From Rutpela maculata (Eukaryota > Arthropoda > Insecta > Coleoptera > Cerambycidae): a DNA stretch of 64,000 nt. Position 1 is the stretch's first letter. Each line of letters starts with the position of its first letter. Where the stretch lies: assembly GCA_936432065.2 (NCBI GenBank), contig OW386289.2:168019348-168083347 (forward strand), written 5' to 3'. Positions 36,284 through 47,343 of the stretch are shown piece after piece. A program made the position numbers and the translations under genes. A model generated the notes under the pieces. That model saw nothing but the letters and a program-made list of their open reading frames with translations. It was not told the origin of the DNA and made no database searches.

Positions 36284-37740
36284 TGAAAAATTTTGAACAG
36301 CAGTCTCTCTGCATAAAAAGTATTCAAATTTTAGAACAATGTTTTGCTTATTCGCAGAAAAAAGCATGTTTTTTGAGGTAGGTATATACGTATATATATA
36401 TTCTTCGCGTCTTTTTTCATTCGGGCGTATATATCTCGAAAAGTACCCGTTTTCAATGCTAAACAAACATATGTAAAGCTGTTCAGAATGATTTCCTACA
36501 AAAAATGTTCTATCCATAAAAATAATAATAATAACAATAAAATGTATAGAACCATTTTCGTAGGAAATCGCATTCTGAACAAGTTTACTTATGTTCGTTT
36601 AGCCTTTAGTAGTTTTCGAGATGTTTACGTAGAAAGGAGAAAAAAACATGAAAAAACGTATATATACGTATACAGTGTGTTTCACTTCTCTTTTTTATTT
36701 GTGGCCGAATTCATTTCAAATTTTTATCAGCCATACAACCCCATAAGACGGCTTTATTCAACACATAAATGCCGCCTAGATCTAAAACGCCGGCCTACAG
36801 CAATGAAAAGAAAATCACAATTTTCGAGAAATCATAAAAAGCTTAGCGATAGACAAAAATTTTGTTAATGAAAGTTGTTCGGAATCACTTGATATTCCTC
36901 CCTGTAAAATTTTGTAAAAATCGGAATATTTTCAAAAAAAAAATTCTGTTTCACTTCTCATGAAGATACCCCTGCATCTTTTTTTTTATTTGTGCCCGAA
37001 TTCATTTCAAATTTTTATCAGCTATACAACTCCGTAAGGCGATTTTATCTAACACCAAGAGAACTTTTTCCAACAAATGAAAGTTGTGAACAAAAATCGG
37101 CATTCAATAAAATACCAAAAGGACCACTTTTTATTATTACACATCAACTTAAATGTAATATCGTTTTCTTTTTTATTTCAATGGTCTTATAATATTTGGA
37201 AATCTGTATGTATGTATCAAATTTACCCACTTCCCGTTATCCAATCGAGCTGAAATTTTGCATACACGCGTAGTTAAATAATAAATAATTTCAATAATAA
37301 TTGTGCCTGACTTTCATTTGCTGTAAAAAGTTCTCTTTATGTGTTAGATAAAATCGTCTCATGGAGTTCTATAGCTGATAAAAATTTGAAATGAATTCGG
37401 CCACAAATAAAAAAGATACAGGGGTGTTTTCACGAGAAGTGAAACAAATTTCTTTTTTTTTTTATATTCTGATTTTTATCAAATTTTACAGGGGGGCATA
37501 TCGAGTGATTCCAAACACCTTTCATTAACAAAATTTTTGTCTATCTCTAAGCCTACTATGATTTCTCGAATATTGCGATTTTCTTTTTATCGCAGTAGGC
37601 CGATAAAAAGATACAGGGGTGTCTCTTGACGAGAAGTGAAACACACTGTATATCTCAAAAAGGATGTCTTTTTTTGCTCATAAGCAAAAAAGTTGAATAC
37701 TTACTTTCTATGCAGAGAGACTGCTATTCAAAGTTTTTCC
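36284..37740. mobile_element. Foldback element with nested inverted repeats
   Basis: The outer ends GAACAGCAGTCTCTCTGCAT at 36294 and ATGCAGAGAGACTGCTATTC near 37710 are inverted. Inside is a second palindrome, 36383-36515 against 36545-36675, centred near 36530. Another pair, TTTCACTTCT...GAATTCATTTCAAATTTTTA, occurs twice directly at 36676-36790 and 36950-37030 and inverted at 37330-37660. The central 37105-37325 stretch is AT-rich. There is no transposase. A complex inverted-repeat element, not a simple MITE. Confidence 0.8.
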
Positions 37741-38650
37741 TCACTATTTTCCTATAGGGAAGTAAAAAATATATAGTTGTGCACCCAATTTGTTAAATTA
37801 AAAAAATGCTGATACTAAGTCGAATAATCGTTTCTACCATTTTCTAAAATGTATCAAAAAGTTTAGAGAATTTCCGAAAAAACAAAATCTAAATGCATTG
37901 TACTAAAAGTTTTATGGTCTCTACTCTCGATATAATGCAATTAAAATGTAATCAATAATTAGAAAATATCTTGAACACATTTTATTTTTAATAAAATCGG
38001 ATGCTATTTACATAGAAAAAACGCTCTCTAGGCCTGTTCTGCAGTTCACCGCGGCCCATTTCGACGGAAACCGCCGAAACTATTATGTTAAAACCGCCAA
38101 AAGCACTACTCCAGTCATGACAAAAGTACATAATATGTTTTCTTTGTAACCCCACTCAAGCTATGCCGTTGCGTCTGTGCAAGTTGAAAAATAAAATTCT
38201 ACAAAGCCGGCCTGGCACGTCGGAAGATATACGAGCCCTTTTAGAACTCTGTACACTTGTTTTCATAGTGTTTTCTGTGTTTTCCTTTGGCATCGCTGAT
38301 ATTTTATATCTTTCTTTCTTGATTAATTTGTCTGCGAGAGAGTTGATTAAAAAGTCGTTAAGTGGGTTTCAAGTAAATAAGAATGGTAAAGATTTAAGAT
38401 ATACTGGACGGTCAACCGTTTTAGTACTAGATAATTATGTGCGCTTATGAACGGATAAATCTAATAATTAAATAATTCCAAACGAATTAGAAATTGCAAA
38501 TATCCTAGGGACCATTCAAAAAATGCGTTCGCTTTTATGGGGGGGAAGGGAGTGAGAAAATGTGACAAATAAACAAAGAGGAGAAGGGGTTCATGGACAC
38601 TGAACGTTCTTGTAAAAAAATTATTATTGAGAAATATTTTTAAGGAGAGG
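37741..38650. other. No recognisable gene
   Basis: AT-rich. An open frame at 38163-38450 (95 codons, hydrophobic middle) has no family resemblance that I recognise and is not called. Confidence 0.4.
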
Positions 38651-38748
38651 ATTCACAAATGATAGGTAGATAGTCTTTATTTCGCCACTATATATGTATA
38701 AATGAACATTTGCAACAAGTCCGGGAGGGAGCTGGTAAACAGCAAATT

Positions 38749-38915
38749 TAGGGTGACCATACGTCCGGAATTTCGCTGGACAGTCCAGCATTTTGGAGTA
38801 CTATCTGTCATCAAAAAATGTTGGGATCAAGAAATGATTTTTCGAATTTCTGCTCCCCCCGCTCATCAATTTTTTTCCCAGCAGAAGTGTCCAGCACAAA
38901 AATCTGGTCACCCTA
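38749..38915. mobile_element. 167-bp hAT-type MITE with 8-bp target duplication
   Basis: Ends TAGGGTGACCATACGTCC and, inverted at the right, TCTGGTCACCCTA. Internal GGACAGTCCAGCATTTTGG and AGTGTCCAGCACAAAA blocks are also inverted relatives. Flanks are AGCAAATT (38741-38748) and AGCAAACT (38916-38923), an 8-bp target duplication with one mismatch, as expected of hAT elements. Too short to code. It appears to sit beside the LINE at 39180-40075. Confidence 0.9.
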
Positions 38916-39179
38916 AGCAAACTATAATATACAAAGTTTATAAAGCACAAAAATATGTAGGTATATGTAAATAACATTTCAGTAAAAACAATAAATTTAG
39001 AAAACACAAAGAACATATAGATGTATCTAACATTTCACATTAATAAGCAAAGATTTAAATAAGTATAAAATACAAAAATATGTGGAGTATCAGAGCATTC
39101 TGTAAATATGAGCATTTAAATACGTGGATTGGCACCATAGGGTGTCCCTAAAAAATTCGTCAGTCGAGTAAAAATAGTA

Positions 39180-40075
39180 ATTTAGAATGAGTGTTTTTAA
39201 GATGTCGAATTCGAGAATGCTTTTTAATTTAATGAGGAGGAAATCGTGCTTGAGAGCCTTCTATTTAACTGATCAATATGGTTTACCCAGCTAAGGTTAT
39301 CATCTACATATATACCTAGGAGTTTAACGTGCTCACCTTTGGATATATTTTTGTTAGCTGATATTATAAGTCAAGTTCAAGTTTTCTTGATTGAGTGTTA
39401 GTTTATTTAAGCTGAACCAGTTTTTTGCGTGGAGTTCTATGCCGGAGCTTAGTTGGGTGAGATTGGCGATGTTCCGGTCAGAGTATAGGAGAGTGGTATC
39501 ATCAGCAAACAAAGTTGATTTTCTGGGCAACATAAATTTTGGAAAATCATTAATATAGATCAGAAATGACAGTGGCCCCAGGACAGAGAGGCCTGGGGTA
39601 CACCATGATTAATGTCTAGAAAATCTGACTTGTCATTTCCTATGACTACACATTGCTGACGCTTTAGCAATTAAGAATTAAAGACAGAGAGAGAGAGAGA
39701 GAGAGAGCTGCATTTTATCGATTAGTTTATCGTGAGAGACACAATCAAAGGCCTTGGAAAGATCACACTGAGTAATAGCTGTAAGATGACCTTCCTCAAG
39801 ACCCTCGACTATGTCACTCACGATCTTTACGACGACCTACGTGGTTGAGCGTCCAGAACGGAAACCATATTGATAGGGGCTGAGAAGCGATTCATGTTTC
39901 AGATAACTTGACAGTTTTTCTGTCAGAATAATTTCAGATATTTTGCCACAAATGGGGAGAATTGATATAGGGCGATAGTTGTCTAATAACAAGTCGACGT
40001 CCTTTCTCAAATATCGGTATAACGCGGCCAATTTTAAATATATCTGGGTAAACACCTTCGGCGATACAACTATTA
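39180..40075 (-). pseudogene. LINE reverse transcriptase fragment
   Basis: Minus strand, in order: LLLDNYRPISILPICGKISE near 39940-40000, LLSPYQYGFRSGRSTT near 39840-39890, CDLSKAFDCVSHDKLIDKM near 39715-39770 (first catalytic block), LGPLSFLIYINDFPKFM near 39540-39590, FADDTTLLYSD near 39485-39515 (second catalytic block), and LLGIYVDDNLSWVNHIDQLN near 39260-39320. Breaks are present near 39840, 39680 and 39370. Both ends are lost. The (GA)n tract at 39685-39708 interrupts the frame. Its motifs differ from those of the LINE at 34036-35268. Confidence 0.85.
39685..39708. repeat. (GA)n microsatellite
   Basis: About 12 dinucleotide units inside the LINE at 39180-40075. It breaks the reading frame there. 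Confidence 0.95.
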
Positions 40076-40626
40076 TATGAGCGGCGATAATATCTTCTGT
40101 AAATTTAATTATTTTGGTATTTAAGTCATGTATATCTAGAGAATTTGAGTTTTTTGTTGATTTAATAGTTTATTTTTTACTCCTTGTATGATTATTGGAT
40201 GCAAGAAAAAGGATATATTCGGTGTTTGGCTGAAAGTAAAGTTAGTTCGAACGTTAACGTTGCGCAATGAATTGATTAAGTCACCTGCTACAGATACAAA
40301 ATGGTTGTTAAATGTTACAAGGTATTACAAATGGGAGGGGTAAAAATAATCTATTTTTGCTATGTTTTTGTTGAATGGCCCCTTTATTCTTCACTGCGGT
40401 ATTCCTGGTGAAAAATATGAATACTGTATTACACTACTGAAGAGTGTAAAGAAGAAGGAAATGTTTGCATCTATTTGCAATATATCCTACTGAAATAATA
40501 AAAACTCATTAAACAATGAGAATGTAAAAGGAATTAGGACATAATGGTGACGAATAGAAATAAGAGAGTGTACTAAGTAATATAGTTTTTTAATGCATTA
40601 CCATATAACATCGGGGAACTGGCTAA
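40076..40626. other. No recognisable gene
   Basis: AT-rich sequence with no supported features; homology to the neighbouring LINE stops near 40075. Confidence 0.45.
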
Positions 40627-41056
40627 GGGGCCATCCATAAATGACGTCACGCTCGGGGGGGGGGGGGTTCGTAATTACGTGATTAAGTATGATGGGGGGG
40701 GGTAGTTGATTTAGTGTGACGTAACGAATGGTGAACGAATCAAGAAAAGAAAAATATTGTAAAATTTTTGTTTGGATTTCTACTTCTTCCCATGAGGAGG
40801 GAAAAATTTGTTTTTGGATTTTTTCTAGCACCCCTCCCCCATGAGGTGGAAAAATTTTTTTTTTGGATTTCTATTAGCACCCTCCCATAAGGCGAAAAAT
40901 ATCTGACGGAATCGAAAAAAATATAAGGGGAGGGGTCTCTATAAGCGTGACGTAATTTTTTTTGGGGGGTCTAACTCAGCGTGACAAAACGTGACAATGG
41001 GGGGGAGGGGGTCTAAAATCTCAAAAATTGGCGTGACGTCATTTATGGGTGGCCCC
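40627..41056. mobile_element. 430-bp MITE with GGGGCCA(C/T)CCATAAATGACG ends
   Basis: The left end GGGGCCATCCATAAATGACG then TCACGC at 40627, and the inverted right end GCGTGACGTCATTTATGGGT then GGCCCC at 41056, pair over about 26 bp with one mismatch. Flanking TAA on both sides (40624-40626 and 41057-41059) would be a 3-bp target duplication, as in PIF/Harbinger-type elements. Poly-G tracts and GTGACGTAA motifs recur inside. No coding capacity. Confidence 0.9.
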
Positions 41057-41218
41057 TAATGATTTCAAACTGAAAATCGAATTTAATGATGATGCTTCTT
41101 TTCATTGAACGATTTTTTTTTATGCTGACTTCGAATTTATTTAAGTAATATAAATATGTGTTTGTTCAGATCACAATATTCAATTTTAACTTTTTAAACT
41201 TTTTACACAATATTTGAA

Positions 41219-41827
41219 AATTTTTATTGTTCAAATAGGCTTAGAATATCATGAAACGTCGGGATTTTAAGTTTGAGCCAAAAAAATTCTGCCTGTCTGT
41301 ATGTCTGTAACTTTTTTGTACGCACGATTACTCTGGAACCGTTTAAAATATTGACTTGAAATTTGGTACACATATGTATTTTAATGAGATCTGGAACTAG
41401 ATTATATTTTGATCTTATTCCGTTGAAGGGTTGAGGGGTACATTGGGATAAATCAAGCAAGTAAGAGTCCATAAAATTGGTATTTAGTATATACAAGAGA
41501 AGATAAGGTCTGAAAAAAATTTTTGGTATTAGCCACCCCCATTACCACCCCCACTCCATTATTAAAGGGGATGAAAAAAGTTATGATTTAGGGTGTGTAC
41601 AAGAACCGGAAACCTCAAAATATTTTTTTACTTCATCCCACTACCACCCCTTCCACCACCCCATACCGATTTGGCATATCGTTTTATGGGTTTTTGGGCT
41701 AGACATATTGTATTATTAAAGTTCCATAAACAATTATTTCCACAGACATTTTTTTTCGTTGTGAGAGACTTGGATAGAAAATCTGGATGTGGAAAGTAGT
41801 GATTTCTTGGGTAGTGGTTTTTTTTAT
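41219..41827 (+). mobile_element. Family A dispersed repeat, copy A3 (5'-truncated)
   Basis: Lacks the 5' terminal hairpin and starts within TTTTATTGTTCAAATAGGC. Retains the tract CTGTCTGTATGTCTGTAAC, the GATCTGGAACTAGATTATAT block and the 3' end CTGGATGTGGAAAGTAGTGA with TTCTTGGGTAGTGG. Confidence 0.85.
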
Positions 41828-42820
41828 AGGCTTCTAATTAGTAATGTTTCATTTCTGCCATATTGAGTTAACTCTTTATGATAAGTGTAAATACTTTTTC
41901 ATAATACATCACAATGCATCAATAAACACTTATTATTATTACTGTACTATTACTGTAAATACCTATAGTGAAATTCACGGACGCAAACGGCAAAATATTC
42001 GTATCAAAAACATACAAACCGCAGACGTTTCAATTCGCATATCAGCTAATAAAATCACGAAAGTACATCTACTTTCGATTAACTTTTTCCAATCAAACAA
42101 TTTTGTGGTATATTTCTATAGCGAAAGTATGTCTCTGTTTGAATTTATTCTTAAGCCAGATGATATTGCATCGAATCGTCTTTCATGGCCGGATTTAATA
42201 CCAGAAAAGCTTGCGAGCTCCGGGCAAAAACGACAAACTCCAGTCTCAAAGTACATACGTCAATATTAACACAAGTTCACAAAATGACATCTAACTTTGC
42301 ATTCACGGAAACAGCAAATATCTGCCATGTTAGGACTCTTTGCAATCAATGATGTACAAATACCTAATAGTCGACTACTTTGCTACTTTGCTCTCGAGTC
42401 TGTGCTGGAGATTAATTTTCAGACATAATAAATTCGGAGACTTCCAACTTTTGCTTCCTAATATAAGGTTTTTCAGGACGCAGCACTTTTACTTTGATGC
42501 TTGTAGGCGTTTGTACGGGAAAAATTGAAAGACAAGTCAACCCAAGGAATAGCATTAATTAATTTTTCCTTTTTTATATCGCCTTTTAATACTGTTATGA
42601 AAGTCACAAGATCTGACCTTTAGTTTGATTATTAATAAGGTAAAATTAATCAAAAATGTTTCCAGAAAGACTGTGCTCTTGCAGAATTTTGAAATAACCT
42701 ACATTTAACAAACATGTTAAAGCTCAACCAAAACGTTATCAGTGGCAGAAGCAGACTAATATATACAGGGCTTTTATAAATGATTGCAAGATACGTGACC
42801 CCAAAATATAGGCAATCAAT
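41828..42820. other. No recognisable gene
   Basis: Open frames at 41844-42269 (plus, 141 codons) and 41968-42198 (plus, another frame) overlap and cannot both be coding. Neither resembles a family I know. AT-rich elsewhere. Confidence 0.4.
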
Positions 42821-43634
42821 TAGGGATTGCATTACCGGTTAACCGGTTATCAGGATAAAAAACACATGATGATAATTACCGGTTATTTCGGTAAACTCTG
42901 AACTTACGATATGTCACGTATTCAACGTTTCTATTTATGTCACTGACTAGTATTCACTAAATACAGAGTGACTGTCCCAACACCGAGCACTTTTAACAAT
43001 AAATGAATAATATTATAAAAAGTAAACTCCAAACACCAAGCCTTAAAAAATACAAGAGAGACATTGACAATATCTTACGACAGATAATTGAATATTTCAC
43101 TGCCGCAAATATCTGTGGAATACATTTAGATTACCAATTCTTATTAACTTATCGACCCACCAATATCGATTGAGGAAGGGCATCTACAGCGGGTGGTATT
43201 CTACGCACAAATATCAGACGACTAACAGATATAGCTTTGAAAAACTAACCCCCTTAACAGGCTATTTTTAAAAAATGTTGTATTTTTAGATTAGGTATTC
43301 AGTAAATGCCCTATTTGAGTTTATGTTTATAATTTTTGTTATTTAAGTGGATATGTTTGTTATTTACAGAATAATTATTTATTTACATTTATTTCATTTA
43401 TATTTTTTCCTTTTGATAAAAAACCTTCTGTTTGTTCATTGTATTAAATACACGTATATAAAAATGTTTTTTGTTAAATTTTGATAATTTTGTACATGGA
43501 AAAAGACAATTCCCATTTTCGCCACCCTAATCATCCATTCTAAAAATTACCGGTAAATACCGGTTAACCGGTTATTTACATTTTTATTTACCGATTTACC
43601 GGTTATTAAAACTTCCGGTAAATTGCAATCCCTA
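42821..43634 (+). mobile_element. hAT-type element, 814 bp, perfect 8-bp target duplication
   Basis: Left end TAGGGATTGCATTACCGGTT at 42821; right end, inverted, CCGGTAAATTGCAATCCCTA at 43615-43634. CAATCAAT occurs immediately outside both ends (42813-42820 and 43635-43642), a perfect 8-bp duplication. Subterminal ACCGGTTAACCGGTTAT motifs occur at both sides, as in many hAT elements. The interior keeps a hAT transposase remnant at 43180-43247. An internal-deletion derivative. Confidence 0.95.
43180..43247 (+). pseudogene. hAT transposase C-terminal dimerisation motif remnant
   Basis: A plus-strand frame reads ASTAGGILRTNIRRLTDIAF, fitting the ERVFS(T/S)AG.I.(T)..R.RL(T/S) block at the C terminus of hAT transposases (the hATC dimerisation region). 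The conserved residues before STAG are lost, with a stop and changed residues. The location inside an element with hAT ends supports the assignment. About 20 codons only. Confidence 0.7.
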
Positions 43635-44484
43635 CAATCAATTATACATAGATGGCATCGCACAAAACGGAAATCTCCTAAGTACGTTGGCGTCTTAGTT
43701 GAAAGTTTAAAACATTTTGTAATTATTTAATTATAATTATACAGGCCTTCAAAAAAAAAAAATCGTGAGCGAGAATTCTTTTCTTTATGTTTTTCAGGGC
43801 TCTGAACACAAATCTGAAGTCATGTTTGTGAACGAATTCTTGAGCTAGAGGTCAACGTTGGATGGAAATCATGAAAAATCTTGATTTGTCATATATCCAG
43901 GTTCGAAATGAATAAAAGAAAATTGGGAGACATGGAAATATCATTATTGGGAGAAAATACAGTATTTTCCAATGTATTGCATTACTTGATAGAGCCTCAT
44001 GCACGGTGAGTTCACTTTGGACCGCACTGTTATACAAAATTTCCAAGGATATTGCTCCCAACAGTGGTTTATAAACATATTCATGTGGATTGTACTTGTG
44101 TTCGCGGTGCTGAGCAGAACTGCACACGCGGAAAGAACAATGAGAAGAAGCGGGAATTATATCTCGGGATTGTATGGAACACTCAGCCTGTGAGATTGGA
44201 CCCTCGTCGACATCGACTTGTGATGAAACCCTTTGACGCTTACCTTCGTACGACCTTACATTCCTGTTACAGTCACCTTTTTATTTGAGCGTTTCAACAT
44301 TTATCGGTCTGAATTTATCTCTCTATTTTCAGTGTAGTAACGTAATTCGTTTATCAAAACGCATTCCTCTAAATTTGGATATCAGTTATTTTTTGCTCGT
44401 TTCCTGACTCTTTTATCACCGAATGATCTACGTAATGGATTTCTTTTTCGTTCATGTGCTTCCTGTACTGTTTATCTCTTTAAT

Positions 44485-45010
44485 AACCAACAAAATCTGC
44501 CATGATATTGATATACCATCTTCCTTGATGCCGTCTCTCCATTTTCTTGATATCGTGATGGGATCGCTCGCTTTGCTCTTCACTGAAGTCACCTAGATTG
44601 TCAGGGAAATAATTTAGATGCGAGTCAAGGAAATGTAATTTTAAATTCATTAAACAACCTAATTTTTTATCATCTCAGTTACAATGCTTTCGTAGTCATC
44701 ACTTCTATATTCCCTAGGAACTGATGGATTACTGCCTTAAAGCTTTCCCGTGCGGCTTTCTCTTTTGGAGTCATCGTTGTAATGAACATATCATTCTTCA
44801 AAACCTTTCGAATTTGGGATCCATCAAAAATTCCTTCTTAAGTTTAGCTTCCGACAATTGACTGAATGTTCGACTCAAATAATCAAAGCAATCACCCTGT
44901 TTATCAAGCGCTTTTACAAACTGCTTCATCAAACTTAATTTTATATGCAGGGGTGGAAGGAGGATTTTCAACGGTTCGTCCAGTGGTTACTCTATGATAT
45001 TATCACCCGG
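44485..45010 (-). pseudogene. Decayed conserved ORF of unknown function inside a foldback
   Basis: Minus-strand pieces in order: LKILLPPLHIKLSLMKQFVK at about 44925-44985, then ALDKQGDCFDYLSRTFSQLS near 44860-44920, and, after stops, LHFLDSHLNYFPDNLGDFSE followed by EQSERSHHDIKKMERRHQGR and WYINIMADFVGY near 44490-44640. I recall this as a pattern (LPPLHIKL.LMKQFVKAL ... HSHLDYFP.NLG..SEEQGERFHQD) repeated in many arthropod genomes as unnamed proteins, presumably of an element. Multiple stops make it inactive. The recollection needs a database check. Confidence 0.6.
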
Positions 45011-45220
45011 TAAGAGACACGATCGCGTGGACCAGATCTTTTTTTTTTGTAGTGATTGTTTTGATCTCTACCATCCCATTCACAAAGGAAGCAAAGATAT
45101 TTTGTAAATCTTGACCTAAAATCATGGAAGTAATTTTAAGATCACCACAAATTTGCCACTTATGTTCTTCATATTTTTTTTTAATATCGTCTCTAGATTG
45201 GTCTATTTTTAATTTTCAAT

Positions 45221-45264
45221 TTTTTTTGTCGTTACTATACTTCCGCTAGATGTGGAAGTAAAAG
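45221..45264 (-). mobile_element. Family A terminal fragment, copy A4
   Basis: Only the 5' end is present, seen as TTTTTGTCGTTACTATACTT then CCGCTAGATGTGGAAGTAAA. It joins the right arm of the foldback directly. Confidence 0.75.
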
Positions 45265-45800
45265 ATTATTATAACAGGTGCAAGGTGTCCGAAGGTAGGC
45301 GTCAAAAGGTTTCAACACAAATCGATTCTGGCAAGGGTCAAGGGTCCAATCTCACAGGCTGAGTGTTCCATACAAGATATAATTCCTGCCTCTTCTCATT
45401 GTTCGTCCTGTGTGTGCAGTTCTGCTCAGCACCGCGAACACAAGTACCATCCCAAATCCCAATTTTGTATAATAGTGCGGTCCAAAGTGAAAAAAGGTTC
45501 TATTAACTAATGGAATACATTAGAAAATACTGTACTTTCTCCCAAAAATGATATTTCCATGTCTCCCAAATTTTTTCTATGGATTTCGAACCTGGAAATA
45601 TCACTAATCCCGAATTTTCACGATTTTCATCCAATTTTTACCTATAGCTCAAAAATTCGTCCACAATGCTATTCTTACTTCAGATACGTGTTCAGTGCCC
45701 CGAAAAACATAAGGAAAAGTGGGTGTTAATTCTCGCTCACGATTTTTTTTTGTGGGCCTTTTTTTAATTTGATTTTCGGAAAGATCTTATAATTTTAATG

Positions 45801-46250
45801 CAAAAACCGCTGCCCAAGGAATCACTACTTCCACATCCAAGTATCTTACAACAAAATACTATATTTGCACTCCACTATGTGGAAATAATTGTTTATGGAA
45901 CTTTAATAGCATAATATTTGAAATCATGTACCCCAAAAATCCATAAAATTATATGCCCCATCGGTAATAGAGGAAGGGTTGGTGGTAGGGGTATACTATT
46001 TTTTCACCACCTTTAATAATGGGGTGGGAATGGTAATAGAGGTGGCTAATGCCAATTTTTTTTGAGACCGGTTCCAGAGTAATCGTGAGCACTAAAAAGA
46101 TACAAGATTAACATACAGACCGATGCGGCAGACAAATTTATTTTGCTCAGACTTAAAATATTGACGTTTCATGATATTCTAAGCCTATTTACAATGAAAA
46201 TTTCCAAAAAATTTTTTTGAGTTAATATACTTCAACTGAATGTGGAAGTA
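45801..46250 (-). mobile_element. Family A dispersed repeat, copy A5
   Basis: Begins with the family 3' end AAAAACCGCTGCCCAAGGAA and ACTTCCACATCCAAG, and ends with the 5' end ACTGAATGTGGAAGTAATAC. The (CTGT) tract region is shortened. Confidence 0.85.
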
Positions 46251-46335
46251 ATACGCAGAAAATGGCATGACAAAGATATAAAAAATCGTTGTGTGCCGTA
46301 AACTACTGGATAAAAGTACTCTACTTCGAGCATTT

Positions 46336-46733
46336 TCTTCGAGGAAACCTACTATGCATCCATACTACTCAAGGTAACCCACTGTGCATCCAATTTACTC
46401 GAGGAAAGCCACTGCGCATTCATATTTCTTGAAGTAACCCACTGCGCATCCATTTTACTCGAGGAAACCCACTGAGCATCCACATCACTTAAGGTAAACT
46501 ACTGCGCATCTATAGCACTCGAGAAAAGCTACTCCGCATCCATAATACTGGTGGTAACCTACTGCGCATCTATTGTACTCGAGGAAAGCCACTGCGCATC
46601 CAAAATACTCGAGAAAAGCCACTGCGCATCCAAAATTCTCGAGGAAAGCCACTACGCATCCATAATACTCGGGGAAACCTACTGCGCATCCATAGTAGCC
46701 GAGGAAAGCCACCGCGCATCCATACTACTCGAC
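46336..46733. repeat. 30-bp minisatellite, about 13 units
   Basis: Units of 30 bp with consensus ACTCGAGGAAAGCCACTGCG then CATCCAAAAT or CATCCATAAT, most containing a CTCGAG. Units differ by a few substitutions. Because 30 is a multiple of three, all frames without a stop stay open for long runs; these frames are not supported as genes. The array lies between family A copies A5 and A6. Confidence 0.95.
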
Positions 46734-46747
46734 AACATAATATTAAC

Positions 46748-47343
46748 AACATAATATTTGAAATAGTCTATCCCAAAAACCTACAAAACGATATGCCACA
46801 TCGGTAGTGGGGGGTTGGGGGTGGTGGCAGAGAGGTGGGGGAGGGGGTGGGGGTGTGGATGGGGGTGAATTGAGTAAAAAAAAGTTTTGAGGCTTAGGTT
46901 CTTTTATACACGCTAAATTAAAATTTTATTTTTTTCACCCCCTTTAATAATGAGGTGGGGGTAGTAATGGAGGTGGCTAATGCCAAAAAATTTTTTGAGA
47001 CATTAAGTTCTTTTATATATACTAAATACCAATTTTATGGACTCTTACCGGCTTGATTTACCCATTTACCCCAATTTACCCCCCAACCCTTCGACGGAAC
47101 AAGATGAAAATATAATCTAGTTCCATATGTCGTTACAGTACATACGTGTACCAAATTTCAAGTCAATATCTTAAACGGTTCCAGAGTAAACGTGCGCACA
47201 AAAAAAGTTACAGGCCGACAGACAGAATTTTTTTTCGCTCAAACTTAAAATCTTGACGTTTCATGACATTTTAAGCCTATTTGAGCAATAAAACTTTTTT
47301 TTTTTTTGTCGTTACTATACTTCCACTGGATGTGGAAGTAAAA
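46748..47343 (-). mobile_element. Family A dispersed repeat, copy A6
   Basis: Retains the 5' end CACTGGATGTGGAAGTAAAA on the plus strand near 47342, the CCGACAGACAGAATTT tract and the AAGATGAAAATATAATCTAG block. The family 3' end is replaced by the minisatellite on the low-coordinate side. Confidence 0.85.

Larger units (their letters stand above)
43743..45760. mobile_element. 2-kb foldback element enclosing a conserved ORF remnant
   Basis: Left arm 43743-44280 and right arm 45262-45760 are reverse complements. Landmarks include AGGCC..poly-A..ATCGTGAGCGAGAATTC against its complement CTCGCTCACGAT..GGGCCT, plus GGAGACATGGAAATATCA, TTGGACCGCACTGTTATACA and GAACACTCAGCCTGTGAGAT, each found in inverted order on the right. 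A family A end fragment (45221-45264) abuts the right arm. The ~980-bp middle holds the decayed ORF at 44485-45010. Confidence 0.87.

Noticed and set aside
38163..38450. 95-codon frame with a hydrophobic segment as a membrane protein
   Set aside because: The hydrophobic run is explained by T-rich sequence; no signal of selection or context.
41844..42269. 141-codon plus-strand frame
   Set aside because: Basic/aromatic composition expected from AT-rich DNA, another frame overlaps it, no homologue recognised.
46336..46733. Possible CRISPR array
   Set aside because: Units are contiguous 30-bp repeats with no unique spacers, no cas genes, and the setting is eukaryotic.
46485..46754. Open frames with a Cys/Ser-rich 10-residue repeat
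   Set aside because: A 30-bp minisatellite gives repeating peptides in every open phase on both strands. No independent evidence of translation.
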